Below are positions 36,728 through 44,402 of a stretch of 64,000 bases of DNA, in pieces. Made by a program: the position numbers and the translations under genes. A model generated the notes under the pieces. It was not told where the DNA came from and did no database searches. It saw only the letters and a program-made list of their open reading frames with translations. Origin of the DNA: Paraclostridium tenue (GTDB taxonomy: Bacteria > Bacillota > Clostridia > Peptostreptococcales > Peptostreptococcaceae); contig NZ_JADPFO010000001.1 of assembly GCF_015668515.1 (NCBI RefSeq), positions 256,328 to 320,327 of the forward strand, given 5' to 3'. Every line of letters begins with the position of its first letter. The stretch's first letter is position 1.

Positions 36728-36786
36728 AATAATATCACCTTTCACTATTAAAATTTATTATTTAGTTATACGTTATACTTATAAAA

Positions 36787-37533
36787 TTACATTACAATTC
36801 CACCGTCAATATTTAATATTGCACCAGTAGTATATGAAGAATCCTCTGAAGCAAGGTATACATAAGCACCAGCCATTTCATAAGGTTCAGCCATTTTTCC
36901 AAGTGGAGTCATTTGTCTCATATATTCAACCATTTGATCTGTAACAAATTCTTTTACCATTTCAGTAGCCACAGAACCAGGAGCAACAGCATTAACTCTT
37001 ATATTGTATTTACCAAGTTCTCTAGCAAATGATCTTGTAAGACCATTTACAGCAAATTTAGAAGCTGTATAAGCACATTGTCTTCCAGCACCATTTACAC
37101 TTACTAAAGAGCTTGTGTTAATTATATTACCACCGTGGGCTTTCATAATTTTAACAGCTGCTCTTGTGCAACGGAATATTCCTGTAACATTTACGTCCAT
37201 AACTTTTTCAAATTCTTCATCTGTCATTAAATCAACATCTTTTGTAGCTGTAATACCAGCATTATTGACTAATATGTCAACATAGCCCCATTTATCAACT
37301 ACTTGTTTAAACATTTCATTGATTTCATCATTATTTGACATATTTGCATGAACTGCCATAACATCAGCATTAGGATATTTTTCTTGGATAAGATTTAGTG
37401 CTTTATTTGCAGTTTCAGCTTTACTTCCACATATTGCAACTTTAGCACCTTCTTTGACATATCTATCAACTATAGCAAAACCAATACCACGTGATCCACC
37501 AGTAACAATTGCAACTTTATTTTTTAGTTTCAT
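36787..37533 (-). CDS. BaiA-like short-chain dehydrogenase/reductase
   Basis: This 248-residue classical SDR has the NAD(P) motif GGSRGIGFA, NNAG near 88, the catalytic Ser in NTSSLVS, YTASK (Tyr and Lys) and a C-terminal GGIVM. It resembles BaiA (3-alpha-hydroxy bile acid dehydrogenase) in length and in the GGxRGIGFA region. The ATG at 37533 has GAAAGGAATT upstream; an upstream in-frame start would overlap that site. It would oxidise the 3-hydroxyl group to a 3-oxo group in the first redox step of a bai-type pathway. SDRs are promiscuous, so the assignment rests mostly on context. Confidence 0.78.
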   Translation of the reverse strand: MKLKNKVAIVTGGSRGIGFAIVDRYVKEGAKVAICGSKAETANKALNLIQEKYPNADVMAVHANMSNNDEINEMFKQVVDKWGYVDILVNNAGITATKDVDLMTDEEFEKVMDVNVTGIFRCTRAAVKIMKAHGGNIINTSSLVSVNGAGRQCAYTASKFAVNGLTRSFARELGKYNIRVNAVAPGSVATEMVKEFVTDQMVEYMRQMTPLGKMAEPYEMAGAYVYLASEDSSYTTGAILNIDGGIVM

Positions 37534-37570
37534 AAAATTAATTCCTTTCAAATTTAGTTTATATGTTATT

Positions 37571-37730
37571 TACAAAACAGTTACAATGGATTTATAAACT
37601 AGAGAAGATAAAACAAAACTAAAAAATTTAATTTAAGATGATAAATAAATTTTTATTCAATTAATAGAATTGAGTATTCGAAATAATTATATTATTAGAA
37701 ATGATTAAAATTTTCAAAACAACTATTGAG
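37571..37730. promoter_or_regulatory. Two TTCAAAACARYTA repeats upstream of the SDR/BaiCD-like operon
   Basis: TACAAAACAGTTACAATGG at 37571-37589 and TTTTCAAAACAACTATTGAG at 37711-37730 share the AAAACARYTA core. The same core occurs three times before the BaiH-like gene (38911-39040). Shared sites in both divergent promoter regions suggest one regulator for both arms. The intervening sequence has no gene. Confidence 0.5.
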
Positions 37731-37806
37731 ATAATCGTAAGATACATAATTTAATTTGTCAATAAATTTTTAAAAAATTAAAATTATAAATTTTTATAAA
37801 AAATTA

Positions 37807-37842
37807 AAAAAAGCTGCAAAATTTAATATTTGCAACTTTTTT
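37807..37842 (-). terminator. Terminator of the IclR gene (minus strand)
   Basis: AAAAAGTTGCAAATATT pairs imperfectly with AAATTTTGCAGCTTTTT, read on the minus strand, and ends in a T run. Confidence 0.75.
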
Positions 37843-38614
37843 AACTATTAGAAAGCAAATCAGATATTGTTTTTGAAATATCTAATAAATCTTTAATAAT
37901 ATCTTGTTTATGAAACTTATTTAAGTAAGATTTGTGTCCGTATATGCTAAGTGTTGCTATAGCTTTCCCATTATTTAAAATAGGTGCACAGTAGCAAAGT
38001 TCATCGAAATGATACTCCCCAGATTCATAAGCATAACCATCATTTTTTACCTTTTTTAAGTAAGTAACTAAATCATCAATATTTGTAAAAAAGTTATCCT
38101 TGAATCTGCTATTAGATACTTTTGAAAGGTAAATCTGTATTGCTTTATTACAAGACTCCAACTGGCAGTTATAAGCTAACATACAATGAGCCACAGCAGG
38201 ACGATAAGCCTCGCAATTTAGAGGGTCATCATGTAGTGAATAAAAAGTTGTAGTGTAGTAACCAGAGTAGTTTCCTATCACAAAAACATTTGAACCTTCA
38301 ATTACAGATAAAGAAACTGAATTGTTGTATTTTTCAGCTAAAAATGCCATATATGGTCTTGCAGTAGTAGCTAATGGTAAATTATTAGCAGCTGAAAATC
38401 CAAGAACAAGAGCTTTATTACCTATTGTATACAGACCTGTTTTAGGATCTTTTGACAAAAAATCTTTTTGATACATTGTGGTTAAAGTTCTATGAACAGT
38501 ACTTCTGTGTAAGTTCATAATTTCAGCAATAGAAGAAACGGACATTTTACCACCATTTGCATGAATAAGACTTAACATATCTAAAGCCCTATCTAAACTT
38601 TGTAAAGAAGACAA
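37841..38614 (-). CDS. IclR-family transcriptional regulator of the bai-like cluster
   Basis: This 257-residue protein has an N-terminal winged helix-turn-helix (SVSSIAEIMNLHRSTVHRTLTTM) and the IclR effector-binding domain, including YRPAVAHCMLAYN and the FDELCYCAPI segment. I prefer a TTG start at 38614, behind GAAAGGGG, over an ATG 17 codons upstream with no ribosome site. It lies between the two arms of the bai-like cluster. A 16-bp element occurring twice in its upstream region in inverted orientation is a likely binding site. The effector could be the substrate of the pathway. Confidence 0.83.
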   Translation of the reverse strand: MSSLQSLDRALDMLSLIHANGGKMSVSSIAEIMNLHRSTVHRTLTTMYQKDFLSKDPKTGLYTIGNKALVLGFSAANNLPLATTARPYMAFLAEKYNNSVSLSVIEGSNVFVIGNYSGYYTTTFYSLHDDPLNCEAYRPAVAHCMLAYNCQLESCNKAIQIYLSKVSNSRFKDNFFTNIDDLVTYLKKVKNDGYAYESGEYHFDELCYCAPILNNGKAIATLSIYGHKSYLNKFHKQDIIKDLLDISKTISDLLSNS

Positions 38615-38700
38615 ACTTATATAAACCCCTTTCGAAATATATAATTTTTTCTTATAGTATAGCATAATTTAATGAAAATTAAAAAAATAATAAAAAACTA

Positions 38701-38716
38701 TTCCACATAGCGCAAC
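38701..38716 (-). promoter_or_regulatory. IclR-type operator candidate, element A
   Basis: Read on the minus strand this is GTTGCGCTATGTGGAA. It matches element B (38831-38846, plus strand) at 14 of 16 positions and lies 87 bp upstream of the iclR start. Confidence 0.55.
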
Positions 38717-38830
38717 AACTGAAAAATAAATAATAGCTAAAAAATTTGAAAAATAAATTAAGCATATAATAAAAATACTGAATTTACAATGTATTAATAA
38801 TTTTTCATAAGAAAATAGTTTGAAAATAAT

Positions 38831-38846
38831 GTTGCGGTATATGGAA
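38831..38846 (+). promoter_or_regulatory. IclR-type operator candidate, element B
   Basis: GTTGCGGTATATGGAA on the plus strand is the inverted partner of element A, 114 bp away. The half-sites TTGCG and TTCCA give the loose dyad shape usual for IclR proteins. It lies about 215 bp before the BaiH-like gene. Confidence 0.55.
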
Positions 38847-38910
38847 AGTATTGCTAGAATAAAATTGAAATATATTTTAATCACTTAAAAACTTATTATT
38901 TTCAGTAAAA

Positions 38911-39040
38911 TTCAAAACAGTTACATTTAAATCAATTCAAATATAATCAGATTAAATTCAATTAATTCAAAATAATAAAATTTAAAACAACTAAATTGGA
39001 AATAATTACACTTAATTAAATTCAAAACAACTATTAAAAT
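38911..39040. promoter_or_regulatory. Three TTCAAAACARYTA repeats upstream of the BaiH-like gene
   Basis: TTCAAAACAGTTACATTTAA (38911), TTTAAAACAACTAAATTGG (38981) and TTCAAAACAACTATTAAAA (39021) are direct repeats of the element seen before the SDR gene. The last lies 41 bp from the BaiH-like ATG, so it probably overlaps the promoter. Confidence 0.5.
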
Positions 39041-39061
39041 TTATTTAGGGGAGAAGTAATT

Positions 39062-41047
39062 ATGGATAATTTTAAACTATATACACCAATTAACATCGGT
39101 AATGTTGAAATAAAAAACAGAGTTTTAATGGCACCTATGAGCCTTGGTTATGAAGAAAAAGATGGAAATGTAAGTTCCAGACTTAAAGACTTCTGGATTG
39201 AAAGAGCCAAAGGTGGAGTAGGTCTTATTGTTGTAGATGCAGTTACAGTAGATAGCTCAGTTCCATATCTAGGATTTACAATTAGTTTAGGAGAAGATAA
39301 ATTTATTCCTACATTTAAAGAATTTGTAGCTGAAATTCATGCTAATGGTTCAAAATTATTTCCTCAAATTACACACCCGGGACCTGAATCTATTTCATGG
39401 ATGTTTGGTAAAACACCAGTAGCTTCTTCAAACTATATAAATGGTTTAGGAAAATCAGTTAGAGAACTTAAAGTAGAAGAAATTGAATCTATAATTGAAC
39501 AATATGGTGATGCTGCAAGAAGAGCTAAAGAAGCAGGTTGCGATGGAGTAGAGTTTCACTGTGCCCATGCATATATGTTAGCAGGTTCTTTCTTATCGCC
39601 GCTTAGAAATAAAAGAACAGATTGCTATGGAGGAAATTTAGACGGTAGAGCTAAATTTGCTCTTGATGTAATTAAAAATATAAAGAAAAAAGCTGGAGAT
39701 GATTTCCCTATACTTATGAGAATTTCAGGTGATGAAAGAGTATTAGGTGGAAACACATTAAATGATATGTTGTATTTAGTGCCTAAATTTGTAGAAGCGG
39801 GGATAGATGCTTTTGAAATTTCTGGTGGAACTCAATATGAATTATGTTGGAAGATAATTCCTTGCCACTATGAATCACCAGGAGTAAACATAAAAGAAGC
39901 TGAAGCTATTAAAAAAGTTTCTAAAGTACCTGTATTTGTAGTTGGCAAGATTAATGATATAAAACTTGGTGAAAATTTAGTTGAAAGAGACGTTGTAGAT
40001 GGAGTAGTATTTGGTAGACCTTTACTTGCTGATCCTGAACTTGTAAATAAAGGATTTGAAGGAAGATATGAAGATATAAGACCATGTGCAAGTTGTGGTG
40101 GACCTTGTATAACAAGAGAAAGATCTAACCCAGTTGCAAAATGTGCGATAAATCCTGAGCTTGGTCGTGAAAAAGAAATGGCTATTACAGAAGCAAAAAT
40201 AAAGAAAAATGTAGTAATAGTAGGTGGTGGACCAGCTGGATTAGAAACTGCAAGAATTGCAGCTAAAAGAGGTCACAAAGTTATTTTAATTGAAAAGTCA
40301 GATAGACTTGGAGGTCAAATAAATCTTGCATCTATTCCTCCTCACAAACAAGATTTAACAAGATGGGTTAAATACTTAAAAACTCAAGTTGAAAAATCTA
40401 ATGTTGAAGTAAAATTAAATACAGAAGCAACAGCTGAATATATACAAAAATTAAATGCAGATATATGTATTATCTCAACTGGTTCAACTCCATTTATACC
40501 AAAAGTAAAAGGCATAGAAAATATTGAGGTTATTACAGGTAGTGATGTATTATCTGCAAAAGTTAAAGATGCAATACATGGAAAGGTTCTTGTAGTTGGA
40601 GGCAGTCTTGTAGGATGTGAAGTTACAGAAACAATATTGCACAATGCAGTAGGACCTGTACAAATCCATATGATTGAAATGTTAGGTGAAATTGCACCAA
40701 ATCTATGCCCAAATAATAAGGTACCTCTTATAAAAATGCTTAATGAAAAAGGTGTTGTAATGAGTACTAATACAAAACTTTTAGAAATCACAGAAGATGG
40801 TACAAAAGTTATAGTTGAAAAAGATGGAAAAGAAGAAGTGCTAAGTGGATTTAGTAAAATAATTTTCTGTTGTGGTGCAAAACCAGTAAATAATTTAGCA
40901 GAGGAGCTAAAAGATATTGAAGTACATGTTATAGGAGATGCAAATAAGCCAGGACAAGTGCATCATGCTATTGAGGCAGGAGCAACACTTGCAAGAAAAA
41001 TAGGAGATGTAGAAAATCCAGATGGCGAAAAAGTACTTGCAAATTAA
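39062..41047 (+). CDS. BaiH-like NADH:flavin oxidoreductase (steroid/bile-acid enoate reductase family)
   Basis: This 661-residue enzyme combines an OYE-type barrel (1-345) with FHCAHAYMLAGSFLSPLRNKR, a 4Fe-4S site PCASCGGPC plus a later Cys (about 342-360), and an FAD/NAD(P) reductase domain from VVIVGGGPAGLETARIA (about 383). Several stretches (APMSLGYE, THPGPES, RISGDERVLGGN, EISGGTQYE, GKINDI) follow my recollection of C. scindens BaiH closely. BaiH acts on the second C=C bond (delta-6 / delta-1 side) of 3-oxo bile-acid intermediates. It is followed after 16 bp by the BaiE-like gene. An alternative is a steroid hormone reductase of the same family. Confidence 0.83.
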   Translation: MDNFKLYTPINIGNVEIKNRVLMAPMSLGYEEKDGNVSSRLKDFWIERAKGGVGLIVVDAVTVDSSVPYLGFTISLGEDKFIPTFKEFVAEIHANGSKLFPQITHPGPESISWMFGKTPVASSNYINGLGKSVRELKVEEIESIIEQYGDAARRAKEAGCDGVEFHCAHAYMLAGSFLSPLRNKRTDCYGGNLDGRAKFALDVIKNIKKKAGDDFPILMRISGDERVLGGNTLNDMLYLVPKFVEAGIDAFEISGGTQYELCWKIIPCHYESPGVNIKEAEAIKKVSKVPVFVVGKINDIKLGENLVERDVVDGVVFGRPLLADPELVNKGFEGRYEDIRPCASCGGPCITRERSNPVAKCAINPELGREKEMAITEAKIKKNVVIVGGGPAGLETARIAAKRGHKVILIEKSDRLGGQINLASIPPHKQDLTRWVKYLKTQVEKSNVEVKLNTEATAEYIQKLNADICIISTGSTPFIPKVKGIENIEVITGSDVLSAKVKDAIHGKVLVVGGSLVGCEVTETILHNAVGPVQIHMIEMLGEIAPNLCPNNKVPLIKMLNEKGVVMSTNTKLLEITEDGTKVIVEKDGKEEVLSGFSKIIFCCGAKPVNNLAEELKDIEVHVIGDANKPGQVHHAIEAGATLARKIGDVENPDGEKVLAN

Positions 41048-41063
41048 AAAAGGGGGAGACAGT

Positions 41064-41579
41064 ATGAGTACGATTGAAAAGCTAGAAAAAAGATTAATAG
41101 AGATGGAAAAAGAAATTACAAGACTTAAAGATATAGAAGCTATAAAAAGTTTAAAGGGAAAATATTTACGTTGTTTAGATTCAAAGTTATGGGATACAAT
41201 AGGAGAATGTTTTTGTGAGGATGTAACTACAAGTTACTCAGATGGAAAACTTTCTTTTACAGGAAAAGAAGAAGTTGTAAATTTCTTTAGAACTTGTATG
41301 CCACCAGAACATATAACTATGCATCAATGTCATACTCCTGAAATCGAGTTTGAAAGTGATACTAAAGCTTTTGCATACTGGTATTTAGGAGATAATTTAA
41401 TATTATTAGATAGAAACATGGGAATCAGAGGCGGAGCATTTTATCGTGAAAGCTATGAAAAAATTAATGGAGAGTGGAAGATAAAAACAATTGGATATAA
41501 ACGTACATTTGAAGAAAGATGGGATAGAAACGATCCCAAAAGTGCAAAAATTACTTATAATATGCATAGTAAAGAATAA
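41064..41579 (+). CDS. BaiE-like 7-alpha-dehydratase family protein (SnoaL fold)
   Basis: This 171-residue SnoaL-fold protein starts at the ATG at 41064 behind AGGGGGAG, not at the longer in-frame start inside the BaiH-like gene. It resembles BaiE of C. scindens along its length: KDIEAIKSLKGKYLRCLD, TSYSDGKL, TMHQCHTPEI, then GGAFYRESYEKINGEWKI and the NMH end. The residues corresponding to the BaiE catalytic Tyr30, Asp35, Tyr54 and His83 are present as Tyr34, Asp39, Tyr58 and His87. BaiE removes the 7-alpha hydroxyl as water, the irreversible step of 7-dehydroxylation. Its presence beside two Bai-type oxidoreductases is the strongest evidence that this is a bai-like pathway. Confidence 0.82.
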   Translation: MSTIEKLEKRLIEMEKEITRLKDIEAIKSLKGKYLRCLDSKLWDTIGECFCEDVTTSYSDGKLSFTGKEEVVNFFRTCMPPEHITMHQCHTPEIEFESDTKAFAYWYLGDNLILLDRNMGIRGGAFYRESYEKINGEWKIKTIGYKRTFEERWDRNDPKSAKITYNMHSKE

Positions 41580-41621
41580 AATAAAAACAGGTATTGATAA
41601 AAATCAATACCTGTTTTTATT
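41580..41621 (+). terminator. Terminator of the BaiH/BaiE-like operon
   Basis: AATAAAAACAGGTATTGAT and its complement form a long stem followed by T-rich sequence. Confidence 0.88.
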
Positions 41622-41981
41622 TTATAGATTTTTTATATTTTATAAATTTGATATTCATAGTAATGTAGGATTTGCAATTTTTATATAAAATTATTATATC
41701 TTAAATAACCAAGTTATTAACTATTATGTAGGAGATAAAGCTTTTGTATTAAATATAGTGATGGTTTTATTTTTAATAATATGCATTTATATATGTTATT
41801 TTGATGGTACGTATTATACATTTAAAAGAAATATTTAAAATTAGAATAGTACAATTAGAATATATAATACATCAAAAATAATAAAACTAGCTAATATTTA
41901 TTATTTGTGTTATAATAAATATTGTAGTAATACAAAAGTAAATCAAGAAAAATCTTGATCGGTTTATAGGAGATAGTCAAA
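41622..41981. other. Intergenic region with a possible membrane-protein remnant and cold-shock leader
   Basis: An open stretch at about 41690-41838 translates as NNQVINYYVGDKAFVLNIVM followed by a hydrophobic run ending in YYTFKRNI, with no start codon or ribosome site; it looks like a remnant of a membrane protein. The last 40 bp, with ATCAAG/CTTGAT as a small hairpin near 41942-41960, form the leader of the cold-shock gene. Confidence 0.4.
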
Positions 41982-42182
41982 ATGACTAATGGAATAGTAA
42001 AATGGTTTAATAACGAAAAAGGTTTTGGATTTATATCAGTAGAAGGTGGAGATGATGTATTTGCTCATTTCTCAGCTATACAAACTGATGGATTCAAATC
42101 ATTAGAAGAAGGTCAAAGAGTAAACTTTAATATAGTTAAAGGTGCTAGAGGTCCTCAAGCTGAAAACATAACTATATTATAA
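41982..42182 (+). CDS. Cold-shock protein (CspA family)
   Basis: This 66-residue protein is a single cold-shock domain with both RNA-binding motifs, KGFGFISV (RNP1) and DVFAHFSAI (RNP2), and the usual [14 protein letters not shown] start. It binds single-stranded RNA or DNA and acts as an RNA chaperone. It starts behind TAGGAGATAG and has its own terminator. Confidence 0.96.
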   Translation: MTNGIVKWFNNEKGFGFISVEGGDDVFAHFSAIQTDGFKSLEEGQRVNFNIVKGARGPQAENITIL

Positions 42183-42198
42183 TATATATATTGTTTTT

Positions 42199-42225
42199 AA
42201 AGATCCTTGCGAGGGTCTTTTTTTA
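42199..42225 (+). terminator. Terminator of the cold-shock gene
   Basis: AAAGATCCTTGCGAGGGTCTT forms a short GC-containing hairpin followed by a T run. Confidence 0.88.
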
Positions 42226-42314
42226 TATATTTAAAAATAGAGTACAAGTATAATCAGATTTATTGATTTTTATTTTTATATATAAAATATAAAGGAAGAT
42301 GGGAGATGTAGAGG

Positions 42315-42827
42315 ATGTATAAGATTGGAGAATATATTATTTATGGAAATGATGGGGTATGTAAGGTAGAAGATGTGGGTGTACTCAATATTTCAGGTAT
42401 TAACAAAAAAAGAATTTACTATACACTTAAACCATTATATGAAAATGGGAAAATATTCACACCAATAGATACTAGTGTCTTTATGAGAAGTTTAATTAAT
42501 TATGAAGAAGTTCAACAATTAATTGAAAGTATCCCTTATATAAAAGACAAAAAATGTAATGAGAAAAATTCAAGGTTATTACAAATTTATTATAAAAATC
42601 TATTGCAAACTCATGAATGTTCAGACTTATTAACTTTAATAGCAGGTATTTATGAAAAAAAAGATAAGGCTATGAAAAATGGGAAAAAACTTGGGCAAAT
42701 AGATAATAGGTTTATGAAAGTAGCTGAAGGTCTAATCAATGATGAGTTTTCAGTTGTTTTAGGAATACCTAGAGAAGAAGTAGCAGACTACATTAAAGAA
42801 AAAATAAAAGAGTATGAAAATAAATAG
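42315..42827 (+). CDS. CarD-family transcriptional regulator
   Basis: This 170-residue protein has an N-terminal CarD/TRCF RNA-polymerase-interacting domain (YKIGEYIIYGNDGVCKVEDVGV, then YYTLKPLYENGKIFTPID) and a helical C-terminal DNA-binding part (about 75-165). CarD proteins bind the RNA polymerase beta subunit and stabilise open complexes, often at rRNA or stress promoters. The length is typical. It starts behind GGAAGATGGGAGATG and is monocistronic. Confidence 0.88.
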   Translation: MYKIGEYIIYGNDGVCKVEDVGVLNISGINKKRIYYTLKPLYENGKIFTPIDTSVFMRSLINYEEVQQLIESIPYIKDKKCNEKNSRLLQIYYKNLLQTHECSDLLTLIAGIYEKKDKAMKNGKKLGQIDNRFMKVAEGLINDEFSVVLGIPREEVADYIKEKIKEYENK

Positions 42828-42997
42828 TGAGTCCATAATTAAATTTATACACTCTTACTTAAATATTGTTACTGTTTTTTAATAAATACAACATTAAAAT
42901 TTCAATAAATATAATAACAATATTTAAATAAATGGCATATATAAAATAAGTAAGTATTTTAATATTTATATAAAAATTAAATTAAGGGGGAGTGGAT

Positions 42998-43606
42998 ATG
43001 TTTGATAATATATCTATCACTGGAATTACATCTTTAGATAAATATCCAAACTCTAAATGTGAAAAATACTATAAACAATGTTTAGATGATATTATGTTAT
43101 GTATTCCAGATGAAAAGCCTGATATAGAGTGCATAAACGAGGTTAATGCTAAAATATGTATTGAGGATTACTCTGTTTTAAATACGATATTAGGTCCTAA
43201 ATTATTTATAACAGGTAAAAAAAATATCAAAATAATATATACAGCTGATAATTGTCAACAATCTCTTCACTCAGCTCATTGGAGTATTCCATTTTGTGAA
43301 TTTGTATTGTTAAAAGACCTTTGTTATGATGAGTGCAAAGACATCATAGAATCTATTTTTATTGGATTAGAGAATATATGTGTTAGACATTTTGAAAAAA
43401 ATATTATTGATATTTCTTTGCTATTTATTATTTGTCCTAAATTATATAATTTTAGTTATTGTCAAGATTGCAGAAATTATTGTAATAATAACCCAAATAA
43501 ATATTATCAAGACATAGAAGAATATATTTATAGAGAAGATAAAGCATATGGGGGTAATGCAAGTCATGATTTTTATGATTCAAAATGGAATAAACACTAC
43601 AAGTAA
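42998..43606 (+). CDS. SPOCS (DUF3794) domain protein, Cys-rich
   Basis: This 202-residue protein contains one SPOCS/DUF3794 domain (about 38-125: IECINEVNAKICIEDYSVLN, then GPKLFITGKKNIKIIYTADN, then QQSLHSAHWSIPFCEFVLL). The C-terminal part is unusually Cys- and Tyr-rich (YNFSYCQDCRNYCNNNPNKYY). SPOCS domains occur in clostridial SipL and related spore coat or cortex proteins, where they bind partners such as SpoIVA. The ATG at 42998 lies behind AAGGGGGAG. A spore surface or assembly role is plausible; it is probably a sporulation gene. Confidence 0.7.
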   Translation: MFDNISITGITSLDKYPNSKCEKYYKQCLDDIMLCIPDEKPDIECINEVNAKICIEDYSVLNTILGPKLFITGKKNIKIIYTADNCQQSLHSAHWSIPFCEFVLLKDLCYDECKDIIESIFIGLENICVRHFEKNIIDISLLFIICPKLYNFSYCQDCRNYCNNNPNKYYQDIEEYIYREDKAYGGNASHDFYDSKWNKHYK

Positions 43607-43615
43607 AATATAAAT

Positions 43616-43660
43616 AAAAAAACATTACTGAAAATTAAAACTTTCAGTAATGTTTTTTTA
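43616..43660. terminator. Bidirectional terminator after the SPOCS gene
   Basis: AAAAAACATTACTGAAA and its complement form a stem with A and T flanks, between converging sequences. Confidence 0.85.
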
Positions 43661-43661
43661 T

Positions 43662-44254
43662 TTATATTTTAAATATTGAATTACCTTCTTTAATTGTTTC
43701 TAAAATTTTTATATCTTTAATATCCATAGGATTAACTTTTAATGGGTTTTTATCTAAAATAATTAAATCTGCTAATTTACCTTCTTTTATGGCATCTAGT
43801 GGAGCAATTCTTTCATCTTCGCCTAATAATAATTTATTTTTAGTTACTCTATTTACAGAATACCATATAGTTTCTAACATATTAGGTTTTATAACTGGAG
43901 AGTCTTGATTGAGTGTAAATCTTATATATTTTTTTCAAGCAAGAATTAGCAAGGCTTATTTCACTAGCTCTTTTAAAACCAAAGTTTTTAATATGAATAT
44001 CTCCCCAATGGTAAACATGGGCTAAAAAGAAAGATTGTATCATTTTAAGAGATTTTACTGAATCGAATTGATCTTTAGGAAGCAATTAAGCATGTATAAT
44101 TACAGGTCTGATTTCATTATCTAAATTACATCTAAATCTATCATTTGTGTATTTTTACTTGTGAATTTTAATAAATCATTTTTTCTCCAACTTTAAATAT
44201 TTTACCATCTTTAACTAAAATTGAATAATGTTTCTCTTTAGCATTATTTAACAT
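43662..44254 (-). pseudogene. Amidohydrolase (YtcJ-like) pseudogene with internal deletion
   Basis: On the minus strand, a short N-terminal piece (MLNNAKEKHYSILVKDGKIF, from 44254) is followed by stops. Then comes a C-terminal half: FFLAHVYHWGDIHIKNFGFKRASE, a frameshift near 43900, then FTLNQDSPVIKPNMLETIWY and GKLADLIILDKNPLKVNP to the end. This is the order seen in amidohydrolase-3 (YtcJ) proteins, but several hundred residues of the middle are missing. The gene is clearly dead. Confidence 0.75.
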
Positions 44255-44402
44255 TATACTATAAATTTATATTAATTAAAATTATCTCATATATAAGTAA
44301 TAAGCTATATCTAAAAAGATAAATAACATATATGAGTTGATATTCATTTAAAATAAATGATATTATTTGTTTACTAAATAAATTTATGGGGAGGGAAAAA
44401 TC

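Noticed and set aside
38669..38884. Hydrophobic 71-codon frame on the minus strand upstream of iclR
   Set aside because: It has no ribosome site, is made of AT-rich codons, and lies across the putative operator elements; it is more likely control region than gene.
41491..41688. 65-codon frame overlapping the end of the BaiE-like gene
   Set aside because: It is out of frame with the conserved protein and runs through the terminator hairpin.
44086..44254. Separate small gene upstream of the amidohydrolase fragment
   Set aside because: The peptide reads as the N terminus of the same amidohydrolase (KDGKIFKVG), so it was merged into the pseudogene.
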